Assembly: GCF_016132545.1 (NCBI RefSeq)
Contig: NZ_CP066167.1
Coordinates: 895,001-959,000 of the forward strand
Origin: Spongiibacter nanhainus
GTDB lineage: Bacteria > Pseudomonadota > Gammaproteobacteria > Pseudomonadales > Spongiibacteraceae
DNA length: 64,000 bases
Direction: 5' to 3'
Both the position numbers and the translations under genes were made by a program. Below the pieces are notes generated by a model. The model saw only the letters and a program-made list of their open reading frames with translations, made no database searches and was not told where the DNA came from. Below are positions 29,695-41,896 of the stretch, piece by piece (within the stretch, counting starts at the first letter, position 1; the number at the start of each line of letters is the position of its first letter).

Positions 29695-30833
29695 TGCGTC
29701 CACTCGCTCAAGGTTGGTCGGAGCTCCAGGCCTTTGATCGCACTTTGCAGCTGTTGTTTGTTGCGCTGCTGTTTGTCGGTTTTATCGCCATGACCTCGGC
29801 GTCAGTGGAGCACGCTGCCGGCCGCTATGGCGATGCCTTTTTCTTTGCCAAGCGCTACTTCCTGCACTTCACAATTGCTGTCAGCGCGATGCTGGTAATG
29901 TACTTCACGCCGCTGGTGGTCTGGCAACGCAGTGGCTGGCTGTTACTGCTGCTGGGTTTTTTGCTGCTGTCCCTGGTGCTGATTCCCGGTATCGGTCGTG
30001 AGGTCAACGGCAGTCGCCGTTGGCTGGCCTTTGGGCCGCTGACCCTGCAGGCCTCGGAGTTCGTCAAACTGTTCGTGATTTTCTATTTGGCCGGCTACTT
30101 GGTGCGCCGCCGGGACGAGGTTCGCGAGCAGTGGTCCGGCTTTGTCAAACCGATGGCGGTATTGTTTGCCGTCACCATGTTGTTGATGCTGGAACCCGAC
30201 TTTGGTGCCACGGTAGTCACCGCCGGCACCGCCTTTGTGATGATTTTTTTGGGCGGCGTCAAACTGGGGCAGTTTTTGCTGGTGATTCTAAGCTGTGTGG
30301 CCGGGGCGGTGGCAATGGTGATTTTTGAGCCCTACCGCATGAAGCGCCTGACCGCTTTCACCGACCCCTGGGCTGATCAGTTCAACACCGGTTATCAATT
30401 GACCCAATCGCTGATTGCCTTTGGTCGGGGCGAGCTGACCGGGGTGGGTCTGGGTAACAGTGTTCAAAAACTCTTTTACCTGCCCGAGGCCCACACCGAC
30501 TTTGTATTTGCGATATTTGCCGAGGAGTTTGGCTTTGTCGGCAGCGTGACCATTCTGGCGTTGTTCGCCGGATTGATCGGGCGGATGCTCTATATCGGCC
30601 GCTTCGCCGAACGCACAGGCCGCCAGTTTCACGCTTTTGTTGCCTATGGCTGTGCAGTCATGATCAGCGGTCAGGCTTTTATCAATATTGGCGTCAACGC
30701 CGGCTTGCTGCCCACCAAGGGACTGACCTTGCCCTTTATGAGCTATGGCGGCAGCAGCTTGATTGTCTGCATGGCCATGGTAGGTGTGGTTGGACGTATC
30801 GAGCGCGAGTGCAGGGGGTCCCATGGCCACTGA
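29691..30833 (+). CDS. ftsW: SEDS peptidoglycan glycosyltransferase FtsW
   Basis: The 380-residue, ten-helix SEDS protein polymerises septal glycan strands together with FtsI. The family hallmark GIGREVNGSRRWLAFGPLTLQASEFVKL is present in segments at about 100-128. The AEEFGFVG and TKGLTLPFMSYGGSS loops are also there. The start overlaps murD as ATGA, and an ATGATG allows either codon. The end overlaps murG by 11 bp. Confidence 0.97.
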   Translation: MMRPLAQGWSELQAFDRTLQLLFVALLFVGFIAMTSASVEHAAGRYGDAFFFAKRYFLHFTIAVSAMLVMYFTPLVVWQRSGWLLLLLGFLLLSLVLIPGIGREVNGSRRWLAFGPLTLQASEFVKLFVIFYLAGYLVRRRDEVREQWSGFVKPMAVLFAVTMLLMLEPDFGATVVTAGTAFVMIFLGGVKLGQFLLVILSCVAGAVAMVIFEPYRMKRLTAFTDPWADQFNTGYQLTQSLIAFGRGELTGVGLGNSVQKLFYLPEAHTDFVFAIFAEEFGFVGSVTILALFAGLIGRMLYIGRFAERTGRQFHAFVAYGCAVMISGQAFINIGVNAGLLPTKGLTLPFMSYGGSSLIVCMAMVGVVGRIERECRGSHGH

Positions 30834-31908
30834 GTTGCGCGTGCTGATGATGGCCGGGGGCACCGGCGGTCACGTTTTCCCGGCTTTGGCGGTGGCGGAA
30901 GAGCTCCGCGATCGCGGTGTGGATGTGCAGTGGCTGGGAACCAACACTGGCATTGAGGCGCGATTGGTGCCGGCAGCCAATATTACTTTGCATACCGTGA
31001 ATATGGCCGGCTTGCGGGGCAAAAGCCCGCTGTCTCGATTGACGGCTTTGTGGAAGGCCTTTGCCGCCGTTTGGCAGTGCCTGGGTCTGCTGCGTCGGCT
31101 CAAGCCATTTTGCGTAGTGGGAATGGGTGGCTATGCCTCCGGTCCCGGTGGCTTGGCGGCGCGCCTGCTGGGTATTCCGGTGGTGATTCACGAGCAAAAT
31201 GCCGTTGCCGGTACCACCAATCGTTTATTGGCCAAAATGGCCACCCTGTGTATGACCGGTTACCCCATTGACTTGGGAGGGCGAAAAAACCGCTATATCG
31301 GCAACCCGGTGCGCAACGACATTGCGGCCATTGCGCCCCCGGCTGAGCGCTGGCAAGGACGCGAGGGTCCACTGAGGGTATTGGTGTTGGGTGGCAGCCA
31401 GGGGGCTAAAGCCATCAATGATGCGGTGGTGGAAACCTGGATCAGCTTGCCCGAGGCGCAGCGCCCAGCCCTATGGCATCAGGCCGGGGCGGCCCACGCC
31501 GATGCTGTTGCCGCGCGCTATGCCGAGGCGGGGGTAAAAGTGCTGGCTGATGCCTTTATCGATGATATGGCGGCGGCCTATGCCTGGGCCGACCTAGTGC
31601 TGTGCCGCGCCGGAGCCTTGACGGTGGCCGAGCTGGCGGCGGTGGGCGTGCCCGCCATTCTGGTGCCACTGCCCAATGCCATCGACGACCATCAGCGCGC
31701 CAATGCCCGCTGGTTGGCCGAGGGTGGCGCCGGAGAAATCCTCGATCAGAGCGAACTGTCGGTGGCGACCTTGAGTGAGGTGATTGGACGCTATCGTGAT
31801 CAGCGAGCCAGCCTGTTGGCAATGGCCGAGGCGGGTCGCAAGTTGGCCCGACCCCAGGCGGCGGCTGACGCAGCAGAGCAGTGTATGGAGTTTGCCCATG
31901 GTCACTAA
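30823..31908 (+). CDS. murG: Lipid II synthase MurG
   Basis: This peripheral membrane GT28 transferase adds GlcNAc to lipid I, giving lipid II. It has 361 residues (355 in E. coli). The glycine-rich N-terminal motif is [19 protein letters not shown]. Other motifs are [30 protein letters not shown] and the nucleotide-sugar site [15 protein letters not shown]. The ATG at 30823 lies inside ftsW behind AGGGGG. Its end overlaps murC by 11 bp. Confidence 0.97.
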   Translation: MATELRVLMMAGGTGGHVFPALAVAEELRDRGVDVQWLGTNTGIEARLVPAANITLHTVNMAGLRGKSPLSRLTALWKAFAAVWQCLGLLRRLKPFCVVGMGGYASGPGGLAARLLGIPVVIHEQNAVAGTTNRLLAKMATLCMTGYPIDLGGRKNRYIGNPVRNDIAAIAPPAERWQGREGPLRVLVLGGSQGAKAINDAVVETWISLPEAQRPALWHQAGAAHADAVAARYAEAGVKVLADAFIDDMAAAYAWADLVLCRAGALTVAELAAVGVPAILVPLPNAIDDHQRANARWLAEGGAGEILDQSELSVATLSEVIGRYRDQRASLLAMAEAGRKLARPQAAADAAEQCMEFAHGH

Positions 31909-33316
31909 GCATCCCTTTGTGGTTCCGGAGATGCGCCGGGTCAAGCGCATTCACTTTGTCGGTATCGGTGGTGCCGGTATGTGCGGCATCGCTGAGGTGT
32001 TATTGAACCTCGGTTATCACATTTCCGGCTCTGATTTGAAGTCATCAGCGGTCACAGCCCGGCTGCAGGGCTTGGGGGCGGAAGTGCACTTTGGCCACCA
32101 GGGCGAGTGGGTGTCTGGTCGCGATGTGGTGGTGGTCTCCAGTGCTGTCAAAGACGACAACCCGGAAGTGGTGGCAGCCCGGGATCAGCGTATACCTATC
32201 GTGCGCCGGGCCGAGATGCTGGCGGAACTGATGCGCTACCGCCACGGTATTGCGGTGGCGGGTACCCACGGTAAAACCACCACCACCAGTTTGATTACCA
32301 ATATTTTTGCCGAGGCCGGCCTGGACCCCACTTTTGTCATTGGCGGTCGGGTCAACAGCGCCGGCACCAACGCCGCCCTGGGCGAGAGCCGCTATCTGGT
32401 GGCGGAGGCAGATGAAAGCGATGCATCCTTCCTTCACCTGCAGCCGATGGTGGCGGTCGTCACCAATATCGAAGCCGACCACATGGCCACCTATGGCGGT
32501 GACTTCAGCCGACTGAAGAAAACCTTTGTGGAATTCCTTCACAACCTGCCGTTCTACGGTGTGGTGGTGATGTGCATGGACGACCCCGTGGTGCGCGACA
32601 TCATGCCGGATGTCGGCCGTCAGATACTCACTTATGGTTTTCACGACGAGGCCGATTTCCGCATCCACGACGTCGAGCAAGACGGACTCATTAGTCGATT
32701 CAAAGTGGCTCGCCCCGATGGCAGCAGCCTCGAGCTGTGCATCCATCAGCCGGGGATTCACAACGTACTTAACGCCACCGCCGCCGTGGCCGTGGCGGTG
32801 GACGAGGGCCTGTCGGACCAGGCTATTTGTCGGGGCATTGAAGGATTCCAGGGTGTGGGACGCCGCTTCCAGCGCTACGGCGAAATGGCGTTGGAGCAAG
32901 GCAGTTTTATGCTGGTGGATGACTACGGTCACCACCCCACCGAGGTGGCGGCGACAGTGGCTGCCGCTCGTCAGGCCTGGCCTGATCGCCGCCTGGTAAT
33001 GCTCTATCAGCCGCACCGCTATAGCCGTACCAAAGATCTCTACGAAGACTTCGTCAAGGTGCTGTCGACAGTGGACAGTCTGCTGTTGCTGGAGGTCTAC
33101 CCGGCGGGCGAAGAGCCCATACCCGGTGCCGACAGCCGCAGCCTGTGCCGCAGTATGCGACTGCAGGGCACGCTGGAGCCGGTGTTTGTGGACAACCCCG
33201 AACAGGCTTTCGCTTCACTAAAGCCGCTGCTTCGGGACGGCGATGTATTACTGACCCAGGGCGCCGGCAATATCGGCGCTCTGGCCCAACAACTCTCCAC
33301 CCAGGACTGGACGTGA
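31898..33316 (+). CDS. murC: UDP-N-acetylmuramate:L-alanine ligase MurC
   Basis: This Mur ligase attaches L-alanine to UDP-MurNAc, starting the stem peptide. It has 472 residues. The motifs are [17 protein letters not shown], the ATP loop [33 protein letters not shown] and [12 protein letters not shown]. The frame is open upstream, but the ATG at 31898 is the family's start and lies inside murG. The stop shares bases with the ddl start (TGATG). Confidence 0.97.
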   Translation: MVTKHPFVVPEMRRVKRIHFVGIGGAGMCGIAEVLLNLGYHISGSDLKSSAVTARLQGLGAEVHFGHQGEWVSGRDVVVVSSAVKDDNPEVVAARDQRIPIVRRAEMLAELMRYRHGIAVAGTHGKTTTTSLITNIFAEAGLDPTFVIGGRVNSAGTNAALGESRYLVAEADESDASFLHLQPMVAVVTNIEADHMATYGGDFSRLKKTFVEFLHNLPFYGVVVMCMDDPVVRDIMPDVGRQILTYGFHDEADFRIHDVEQDGLISRFKVARPDGSSLELCIHQPGIHNVLNATAAVAVAVDEGLSDQAICRGIEGFQGVGRRFQRYGEMALEQGSFMLVDDYGHHPTEVAATVAAARQAWPDRRLVMLYQPHRYSRTKDLYEDFVKVLSTVDSLLLLEVYPAGEEPIPGADSRSLCRSMRLQGTLEPVFVDNPEQAFASLKPLLRDGDVLLTQGAGNIGALAQQLSTQDWT

Positions 33317-34278
33317 TGACGCCGATGAGTTTTGCAGACATTCAACGGGCCGTCGGCGGCAAGCTGGCTGTACTGCTGGGCGGAAACTCTGCCGAGCGGG
33401 AGATTTCCCTCAAAAGTGGCGCCGCCGTCAGCGAAGCCTTTCGTCGCCAGGGCCTGGAGATTGAAGCCATCGATGTGGCCGATCGCGATTGGATGCAGCG
33501 GGTTCAGAAGTTCAGCCACTGCTTTATCGCGCTTCACGGCCCCGGAGGCGAGGACGGCACCGTTCAGGGAGCCCTGGAATGCATGGGCGTGACGTACACC
33601 GGCAGTGGCGTGATGGCCTCGGCGCTGGGAATGGATAAATTGCGCTGCAAGCAATTGTGGTTGAGCGCCGGGCTGAATACGCCGCGCTTTACTACCCTGC
33701 ATGCCCACACCGACTGGCAGGCCACGGTGGATGAGCTGGGGCCGATGATCGTCAAGCCAGCCTGCGAGGGCTCCAGCATTGGTATGAGCCGGGCTGAAGC
33801 CGCGGCTGAGCTGGAAGCCGCCTGGCAGACCGCTAATCGCTATGGCCAGGTGTTTGCTGAGCAGTGGATCAGTGGTGGTGAGTACACCGTGGCGATATTG
33901 GACGATGCGGCGCTGCCGGCCATCAAGCTGGAGACGGATGCGGCGTTTTACGATTTTGAAGCCAAGTATGTCTCCAACGAGACCCGCTACCTCTGCCCCT
34001 GTGGTTTGAGTGAAGAGGATGAGCTGGAGTTGCAGCAGCTGGCGCTGTCGGCGTTTCGGGAAGTGGGCTGCCGAGGTTGGGGGCGAGTGGATGTGATGCG
34101 GGCTGCCGATGGCGACTTCTATCTGCTGGAAGTGAACACCGTGCCGGGCATGACCGATCACAGCCTGGTGCCGATGGCGGCTAAAGCGGCGGGGCTGGAT
34201 TTTGATCAGCTGGTGAGCCGGATTCTGGCGGCTGCTATTGCCGGTGGTAACGCCGCTGAGAGGCAGGGGGCGCCATGA
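33316..34278 (+). CDS. ddlB: D-alanine:D-alanine ligase DdlB
   Basis: This ATP-grasp enzyme makes the D-Ala-D-Ala dipeptide used by MurF. It has 320 residues (306 in E. coli). Motifs are VLLGGNSAEREISLKSG, HGPGGEDGTVQGALE, IVKPACEGSSIGMSR and EVNTVPGMTDHSLVPMAA. The start is taken as the ATG at 33316 overlapping the murC stop; the ATG at 33325 (MSFADIQRAV) is also possible. It overlaps ftsQ by 4 bp. Confidence 0.96.
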   Translation: MTPMSFADIQRAVGGKLAVLLGGNSAEREISLKSGAAVSEAFRRQGLEIEAIDVADRDWMQRVQKFSHCFIALHGPGGEDGTVQGALECMGVTYTGSGVMASALGMDKLRCKQLWLSAGLNTPRFTTLHAHTDWQATVDELGPMIVKPACEGSSIGMSRAEAAAELEAAWQTANRYGQVFAEQWISGGEYTVAILDDAALPAIKLETDAAFYDFEAKYVSNETRYLCPCGLSEEDELELQQLALSAFREVGCRGWGRVDVMRAADGDFYLLEVNTVPGMTDHSLVPMAAKAAGLDFDQLVSRILAAAIAGGNAAERQGAP

Positions 34279-35123
34279 CTTCGCCCTACCGCAAAGGTGC
34301 GGCCAGTGCCGCCGGCGGTGCCACCAAGCGCCGCGACAAGCGGCGTCAGCGCGCGGAAAAGCGCGAGGGCGAAAAACGTTTCCGTCCCAACCGGGAGTGG
34401 GGGCGGATGTTGAATCGCCTGCTGCTGTTGGCGGCGGCGATGGGTTTTGTATACGGCGTGGAGCAGCTCAGCCGGCAGTTGGATGCCATCCCGGTGGATC
34501 GGGTGGTGTTTGCCGGCGACCTGCAACACCTCAATCGCCAGGCGCTGATCGACCGCGTCACCCGGCATCTGGCGGTGGGCTATATCGGTCTAGATCTGGC
34601 GGACATCCAGGCGGAACTGGAACAGGAGCCCTGGGTTTACCGGGCGGTGGTGGGGCGGGTGTGGCCCCGGGAGCTGAAAATCACCATCGTCGAGGAAACG
34701 CCGATTGCCGAGTGGGGCAAAGGCGGTTTGCTCAACCACCGGGGACGGATATTCGAACCCAAAGTGGCGATGGAGTTGAGCGAGCCGCTACCGCTGCTGG
34801 ATGGGCCAGAAGGCAGCGCCATTGAAATTATGCGCCAGTACCGGCTGATGAGTCAGCTGATGGGGGATGAGTCGCTGGTGTTGAGCCGGCTCCAGCTCAA
34901 GCCCCGGGGTACCTGGATCGCCACCCTGGAAGGTGGTGCTGAAGTAGTGCTGGGGCGGCAGGAGCCGCTGGAGAAATTACGGCGCTTCCTGTGGGTATAT
35001 CGGGAGTCGCTGAAAGCGGATTTTGCCCGGGTAGAACGGGTGGATACGCGCTATATCAACGGTCTGGCTGTCGCGTGGCGGGAGCCAGAAGAAGTGGAAA
35101 AAATGCAAGAAAAGAAAGGATAA
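34275..35123 (+). CDS. ftsQ: Cell division protein FtsQ
   Basis: This bitopic divisome scaffold has 282 residues. It has a long basic cytoplasmic tail (1-45), one transmembrane helix (about 46-64, LNRLLLLAAAMGFVYGVEQL), a POTRA domain (VDRVVFAGDLQHLNRQAL) and the FtsQ beta domain. Hallmarks include EQEPWVYRAVVGRVWPRELKITIVEE in segments and the C-terminal RYINGLAVAW. FtsQ recruits FtsL/FtsB to the septum. It overlaps ddlB by ATGA. Confidence 0.95.
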   Translation: MTSPYRKGAASAAGGATKRRDKRRQRAEKREGEKRFRPNREWGRMLNRLLLLAAAMGFVYGVEQLSRQLDAIPVDRVVFAGDLQHLNRQALIDRVTRHLAVGYIGLDLADIQAELEQEPWVYRAVVGRVWPRELKITIVEETPIAEWGKGGLLNHRGRIFEPKVAMELSEPLPLLDGPEGSAIEIMRQYRLMSQLMGDESLVLSRLQLKPRGTWIATLEGGAEVVLGRQEPLEKLRRFLWVYRESLKADFARVERVDTRYINGLAVAWREPEEVEKMQEKKG

Positions 35124-35126
35124 GCC

Positions 35127-35195
35127 ATGGCGAATGAATTGATGCACGGCGCTTTCGCCAACTTTTACGCGTGGGGGATAACAACCTATGTCTAG
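35127..35195 (+). CDS. Possible 22-residue leader peptide before ftsA
   Basis: A short frame begins with ATG at 35127, three bases after the ftsQ stop, behind AAAGGA. It encodes MANELMHGAFANFYAWGITT followed by two more residues and stops at 35195, inside the first codons of ftsA. The good ribosome site and the 8-bp overlap with ftsA would allow translational coupling. Such frames also arise by chance, so this is tentative. Confidence 0.25.
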   Translation: MANELMHGAFANFYAWGITTYV

Positions 35196-36417
35196 TGCAA
35201 ACGTCGGCAAGATGGTGGTGGGTCTGGATATCGGGACCTCGAAAGTCGTTGCCATCGTCGGCGCGGTTAACGACGAGGGCAAGCTGGAGATTGTCGGGAT
35301 TGGTTCACATCCGTCCCGGGGTCTGAAAAAAGGGGTGGTGGTCAATATTGAGTCCACCGTGCACTCCATCCAGCGCGCGGTGGAAGAGGCGGAGTTAATG
35401 GCGGGCTGCGAGATCCACAGCGTGTACGTGGGGATCGCCGGTAACCATATCCGCAGCCTCAACTCCCACGGCATCGTGGCGATTCGCGACCGGGAAGTGT
35501 TTCAGCTGGATCTGGACCGGGTCATCGACGCCGCCCAGGCGGTGGCGATCCCGGCCGACCAGAAAGTGCTGCATATATTGCCTCAAGAGTTCGTGATCGA
35601 CGACCAGGAAGGCATCAAGGAGCCGCTGGGCATGTCCGGTGTGCGCCTGGAGGCCAAGGTGCACTTGGTGACCTGCGCGGTGAATGCGGTGCAGAACATT
35701 GAGAAGTGTATCCGCCGCTGCGGCCTGGAAGTGGAAGACGTCATCCTCGAGCAATTGGCTTCCAGTTACTCGGTGCTCACCGAGGACGAGAAGGAGCTGG
35801 GGGTGTGCATCGTCGATATCGGCGGTGGCACCACGGATATCGCTATCTTCACCGACGGCGCCATCCGCCACACCGGGGTGATTCCCATCGCCGGCGATCA
35901 GGTCACCAACGATATCGCCATGGCGCTGCGCACCCCGACCCAGTACGCCGAGGAGATCAAGATCAAGTACGCCTGCGCGCTGACCCAGTTGGCCGGCGAG
36001 GGCGAGACCATCAAGGTGCCCAGTGTTGGCGAGCGGCCCCCCCGGGAGCTGTCCCGCCAGGCGCTGGCAGAGGTGGTGGAACCTCGCTACGACGAGCTGT
36101 TCACCCTGGTTCAAGCCGAGCTGCGTCGCAGTGGTTATGAAGACCTGTGCGCGGCGGGCATCGTGCTGACCGGCGGCACTTCCAAGATGGAGGGCGTGGT
36201 GGAGCTGGCCGAGGAGATTTTCCATATGCCGGTGCGCATTGGCGTACCCCAGGATGCCCGAGGCCTCACCGACATTGTCCGCAACCCGATCTACGCCACC
36301 AGCGTGGGCTTGTTGCACTACGGCATCAAGCACCAGCAGGAGACCGGCGGTCGCGGGCGGGTCAAGCGCGACGGCTTTCTGGCCCGGCTCAAGCAGTGGG
36401 TGCAAAACAATTTTTAA
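35188..36417 (+). CDS. ftsA: Cell division actin-like protein FtsA
   Basis: This actin-fold ATPase anchors FtsZ to the membrane and recruits later divisome proteins. It has 409 residues (420 in E. coli). Motifs are the phosphate-1 loop GLDIGTSKVVAIVG, CIVDIGGGTTDIAIFTDG and GIVLTGGTSKMEGV. The C-terminal amphipathic helix (FLARLKQWVQNNF) is the membrane-targeting sequence. The ribosome site is GGGGGA. It lies between ftsQ and ftsZ. Confidence 0.98.
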   Translation: MSSANVGKMVVGLDIGTSKVVAIVGAVNDEGKLEIVGIGSHPSRGLKKGVVVNIESTVHSIQRAVEEAELMAGCEIHSVYVGIAGNHIRSLNSHGIVAIRDREVFQLDLDRVIDAAQAVAIPADQKVLHILPQEFVIDDQEGIKEPLGMSGVRLEAKVHLVTCAVNAVQNIEKCIRRCGLEVEDVILEQLASSYSVLTEDEKELGVCIVDIGGGTTDIAIFTDGAIRHTGVIPIAGDQVTNDIAMALRTPTQYAEEIKIKYACALTQLAGEGETIKVPSVGERPPRELSRQALAEVVEPRYDELFTLVQAELRRSGYEDLCAAGIVLTGGTSKMEGVVELAEEIFHMPVRIGVPQDARGLTDIVRNPIYATSVGLLHYGIKHQQETGGRGRVKRDGFLARLKQWVQNNF

Positions 36418-36536
36418 CGGTCTTACCCCCGCAGGGGAAGGCAGTGATCAACGGTTGCCCGAACTGGGCAATCACAACCGAAGTAGTAACCGGCCGTGTT
36501 GGCAGCGCGGTCACTTTGTAAAAAGGGAGAAATGCT

Positions 36537-37697
36537 ATGTTTGAACTCGTTGATAACGTACCTCAGAGTGCAGTAATCAAAGTCGTGGGTGTCGGTGGTG
36601 GCGGCGGCAACGCCGTGAAGCACATGATCGCCGGAGACGTCGATGGGGTGGATTTCATCTGCGCCAATACCGACGCCCAGGCGTTAACCGATGTCATGTC
36701 TAAAACCGTCTTGCAACTGGGCACCTGCATCACCAAGGGCCTGGGGGCAGGCGCTAACCCGGATATCGGTCGCCAGGCGGCGATGGAAGACCGGGACCGC
36801 ATCGCCGAAGCCCTGGAAGGGGCCGATATGGTCTTTATCACCGCCGGCATGGGTGGCGGCACCGGGACTGGCGGCGCGCCAGTGGTGGCGGAAGTCGCCA
36901 AAGAGCTGGGTATTCTCACGGTGGCGGTGGTCACCAAGCCCTTCCCCTTCGAGGGTAAAAAACGCATGGCGGTGGCCGAGCAGGGCATGAAAGAGCTGCG
37001 TCAGCACGTGGACTCGCTCATCACCATCCCCAACGAAAAGCTGTTGCCGGTGCTGGGCAAAAATACCAGCCTGCTGGATGCCTTTAAGGCCGCCAACGAC
37101 GTATTACAGGGTGCGGTTCAAGGTATTGCCGATCTGATCATCCGCCCAGGTATGATTAACGTCGACTTTGCCGACGTGCGCACGGTGATGTCTGAGATGG
37201 GCATGGCGATGATGGGCAGTGGCGTTGCCAGCGGTGAAAACCGCGCTCGGGAAGCCGCAGAGGCCGCGATTCGCAGCCCCCTGCTGGAAGACGTCAACCT
37301 GGAAGGAGCCCGGGGCATTTTGGTTAATATTACCGCCGGTTTGGACCTATCCCTAGGCGAATTCAACGATGTCGGGGATACTATCGAGGAACTAGCGTCT
37401 GAGAACGCCACCGTGGTTGTCGGTACGGTGATTGACCCCGATATGAGCGACGAGCTGCGGGTCACCGTTGTGGCAACCGGCCTGGATGGCGCGGGCTACG
37501 AGGCACCGCTGAAAGTGGTGGAGAGCAAGCCGGTCGAACAGCCGGGTTCCTCCAGCGATTATCGCAAACTCGACCGCCCAACGGTAATGCGCAATCAGCA
37601 AGCGGCCGCCGCGCGTGAAGCTGCACCGGCACCGATGGAAGACAAGGATATGGAATACCTGGATATTCCCGCTTTCCTGCGCCGCCAAGCTGATTAA
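36537..37697 (+). CDS. ftsZ: Cell division tubulin FtsZ
   Basis: This GTPase polymerises into the Z-ring. It has 386 residues. The tubulin signature is [14 protein letters not shown] (about 103-116), and [16 protein letters not shown] is at the N-terminus. A variable linker ends in the conserved C-terminal peptide [13 protein letters not shown], the ZipA/FtsA/ZapE-contact tail. A strong AGGGAGA site precedes it. The 119-bp gap after ftsA contains a small hairpin (TTGCCC 36455-36460 / GGGCAA 36466-36471). Confidence 0.99.
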   Translation: MFELVDNVPQSAVIKVVGVGGGGGNAVKHMIAGDVDGVDFICANTDAQALTDVMSKTVLQLGTCITKGLGAGANPDIGRQAAMEDRDRIAEALEGADMVFITAGMGGGTGTGGAPVVAEVAKELGILTVAVVTKPFPFEGKKRMAVAEQGMKELRQHVDSLITIPNEKLLPVLGKNTSLLDAFKAANDVLQGAVQGIADLIIRPGMINVDFADVRTVMSEMGMAMMGSGVASGENRAREAAEAAIRSPLLEDVNLEGARGILVNITAGLDLSLGEFNDVGDTIEELASENATVVVGTVIDPDMSDELRVTVVATGLDGAGYEAPLKVVESKPVEQPGSSSDYRKLDRPTVMRNQQAAAAREAAPAPMEDKDMEYLDIPAFLRRQAD

Positions 37698-37712
37698 TTT
37701 CCAGCTCCGAGT

Positions 37713-37728
37713 TTATCCCGCGGGATAA
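37713..37728. repeat. Perfect 16-bp palindrome between ftsZ and lpxC
   Basis: TTATCCCGCGGGATAA is a spacerless perfect inverted repeat 15 bp after the ftsZ stop and 104 bp before lpxC. There is no T-run. It could be a regulator-binding site for lpxC or an RNA-processing hairpin; nothing in the sequence decides between these. Confidence 0.55.
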
Positions 37729-37832
37729 CACGGGCCGGAAGCGGTTTTCGGACGCCATTGGCCAGGCTCGACAGAGCTGCGCCGGTGCCGCGTGATACGC
37801 GGCCGTCTGCGCTAAAATTATGAGTGGAAAAA

Positions 37833-38741
37833 ATGATTAGACAACGTACATTGCGCAACACCATCCGGGCCACCGGCATTGGGTTGCATACCGGTGACAA
37901 AGTATTTCTGACCCTGAAGCCGGCGCCGGCCAATACCGGCGTGGTGTTCAGACGCACCGACCTCAATCCCGTTGTCGAAATCCATGCACTGGCGGAAAAC
38001 GTCGGTGATACCACCCTTTCCACGACTCTGGTTAACGGCGACGTGCGGGTCTCCACGGTCGAGCATCTGCTATCTGCCATGGCAGGTCTTGGCATCGATA
38101 ACGCCTATGTTGAGTTGACGTCACCCGAAGTGCCCATTATGGATGGCAGTGCGGGTCCCTTTGTATTCCTGATCCAGTCGGCGGGAATCGAAGAACAGGA
38201 CGCGCCCAAGAAGTTCCTCCGTATCAAGCGCCCGGTCACGGTAAAAGACGGCGATAAGGTCGCCAGCTTTCTCCCTTTTGACGGCTTTAAAGTCTCTTTT
38301 ACCATCGACTTCGACCATCCGGTGTTCAAGGACCGCACCGGCCACGCCGAACTGGATTTCTCCAGCACTTCTTTTGTTAAGGAAGTGAGCCGCGCCCGGA
38401 CCTTTGGCTTTATGCACGAGGTGGAATACATGCGCGCCCAGGGCCTGGCCCAAGGCGCCAGCATGGACAACGCTATCGTGGTGGATGAATACCGCATCCT
38501 CAATGAAGACGGCCTGCGTTACGAGGATGAATTCGTCAAACACAAGGTGTTGGACGCCATCGGCGACCTCTACCTGCTGGGTACCAGCCTGATTGGCGAG
38601 TTCAAGGCCTTCAAATCCGGACACGGCCTCAACAACGTGTCCCTGCGCAAGTTGATTAAAGAGCCTGATGCCTGGGAATGGGTGACCTTTGAGGATCCCG
38701 CCGAGGCACCGATCTCCTACCTGGCTCCCGCCACCGCTTGA
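37833..38741 (+). CDS. lpxC: UDP-3-O-acyl-GlcNAc deacetylase LpxC
   Basis: This zinc enzyme performs the committed step of lipid A synthesis. It has 302 residues (305 in E. coli). Motifs are [20 protein letters not shown], the zinc and catalytic [32 protein letters not shown] with the second and third zinc ligands, and KSGHGLNN with the catalytic histidine. The start is the ATG at 37833 ([11 protein letters not shown]); a GTG three codons earlier is less likely. It ends the dcw cluster. Confidence 0.98.
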   Translation: MIRQRTLRNTIRATGIGLHTGDKVFLTLKPAPANTGVVFRRTDLNPVVEIHALAENVGDTTLSTTLVNGDVRVSTVEHLLSAMAGLGIDNAYVELTSPEVPIMDGSAGPFVFLIQSAGIEEQDAPKKFLRIKRPVTVKDGDKVASFLPFDGFKVSFTIDFDHPVFKDRTGHAELDFSSTSFVKEVSRARTFGFMHEVEYMRAQGLAQGASMDNAIVVDEYRILNEDGLRYEDEFVKHKVLDAIGDLYLLGTSLIGEFKAFKSGHGLNNVSLRKLIKEPDAWEWVTFEDPAEAPISYLAPATA

Positions 38742-39098
38742 GCGGACTGGTGGCTCGAGTCCGCCGGCACAGCGCTTTTGGGCGAGTGCCGGTGTACCCC
38801 TACTTTAACGCTCCACCCCACTGTCGTGCTCCCTGGTCGGGCATGGTAATCTCCCGGCATCTGTGCGATATTGCGCCACAGTGGATCGCAGCGGTTCCGC
38901 TCCTGTCCCGGTTGGCGCGAGATATGTGTCTGATCCGGCAGGCTTTACTGATGTCGGCAAAACACAGCCGACCGTGCCGTCGACAATGTAGTAGGACGTA
39001 CAGACCCCCGCCGAACTACCTGACTTGAGAGTCTCGCAACGTGTTACCGATACGGTGACAGGGGCGTGGATTTACCCGAGAACGCAACGAATAGAGTC
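38742..39098. other. Intergenic region between lpxC and secA with no supported gene
   Basis: This 357-bp stretch holds no gene I can support. secM (E. coli), or the DUF721 and M23-peptidase genes found here in Pseudomonas relatives, are not recognisable. A 96-codon plus-strand frame overlaps it but has no domain, signal peptide or good ribosome site. It must contain the secA leader and perhaps its promoter, though I could not pick a convincing -35/-10 pair. Confidence 0.6.
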
Positions 39099-41885
<2,787 letters not shown>

Positions 41886-41896
41886 GGTAAGCACAG

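Noticed and set aside
35395-36405. Long minus-strand frame opposite ftsA (and similar frames opposite murC, lpxC, secA)
   Set aside because: High-GC codon bias on the coding strand produces long antisense frames. They are rich in His, Gln and Val without domains.
38738-39028. 96-codon frame after lpxC as a secM gene
   Set aside because: No signal peptide and no arrest motif like FXXXXWIXXXXGIRAGP; weak start context.
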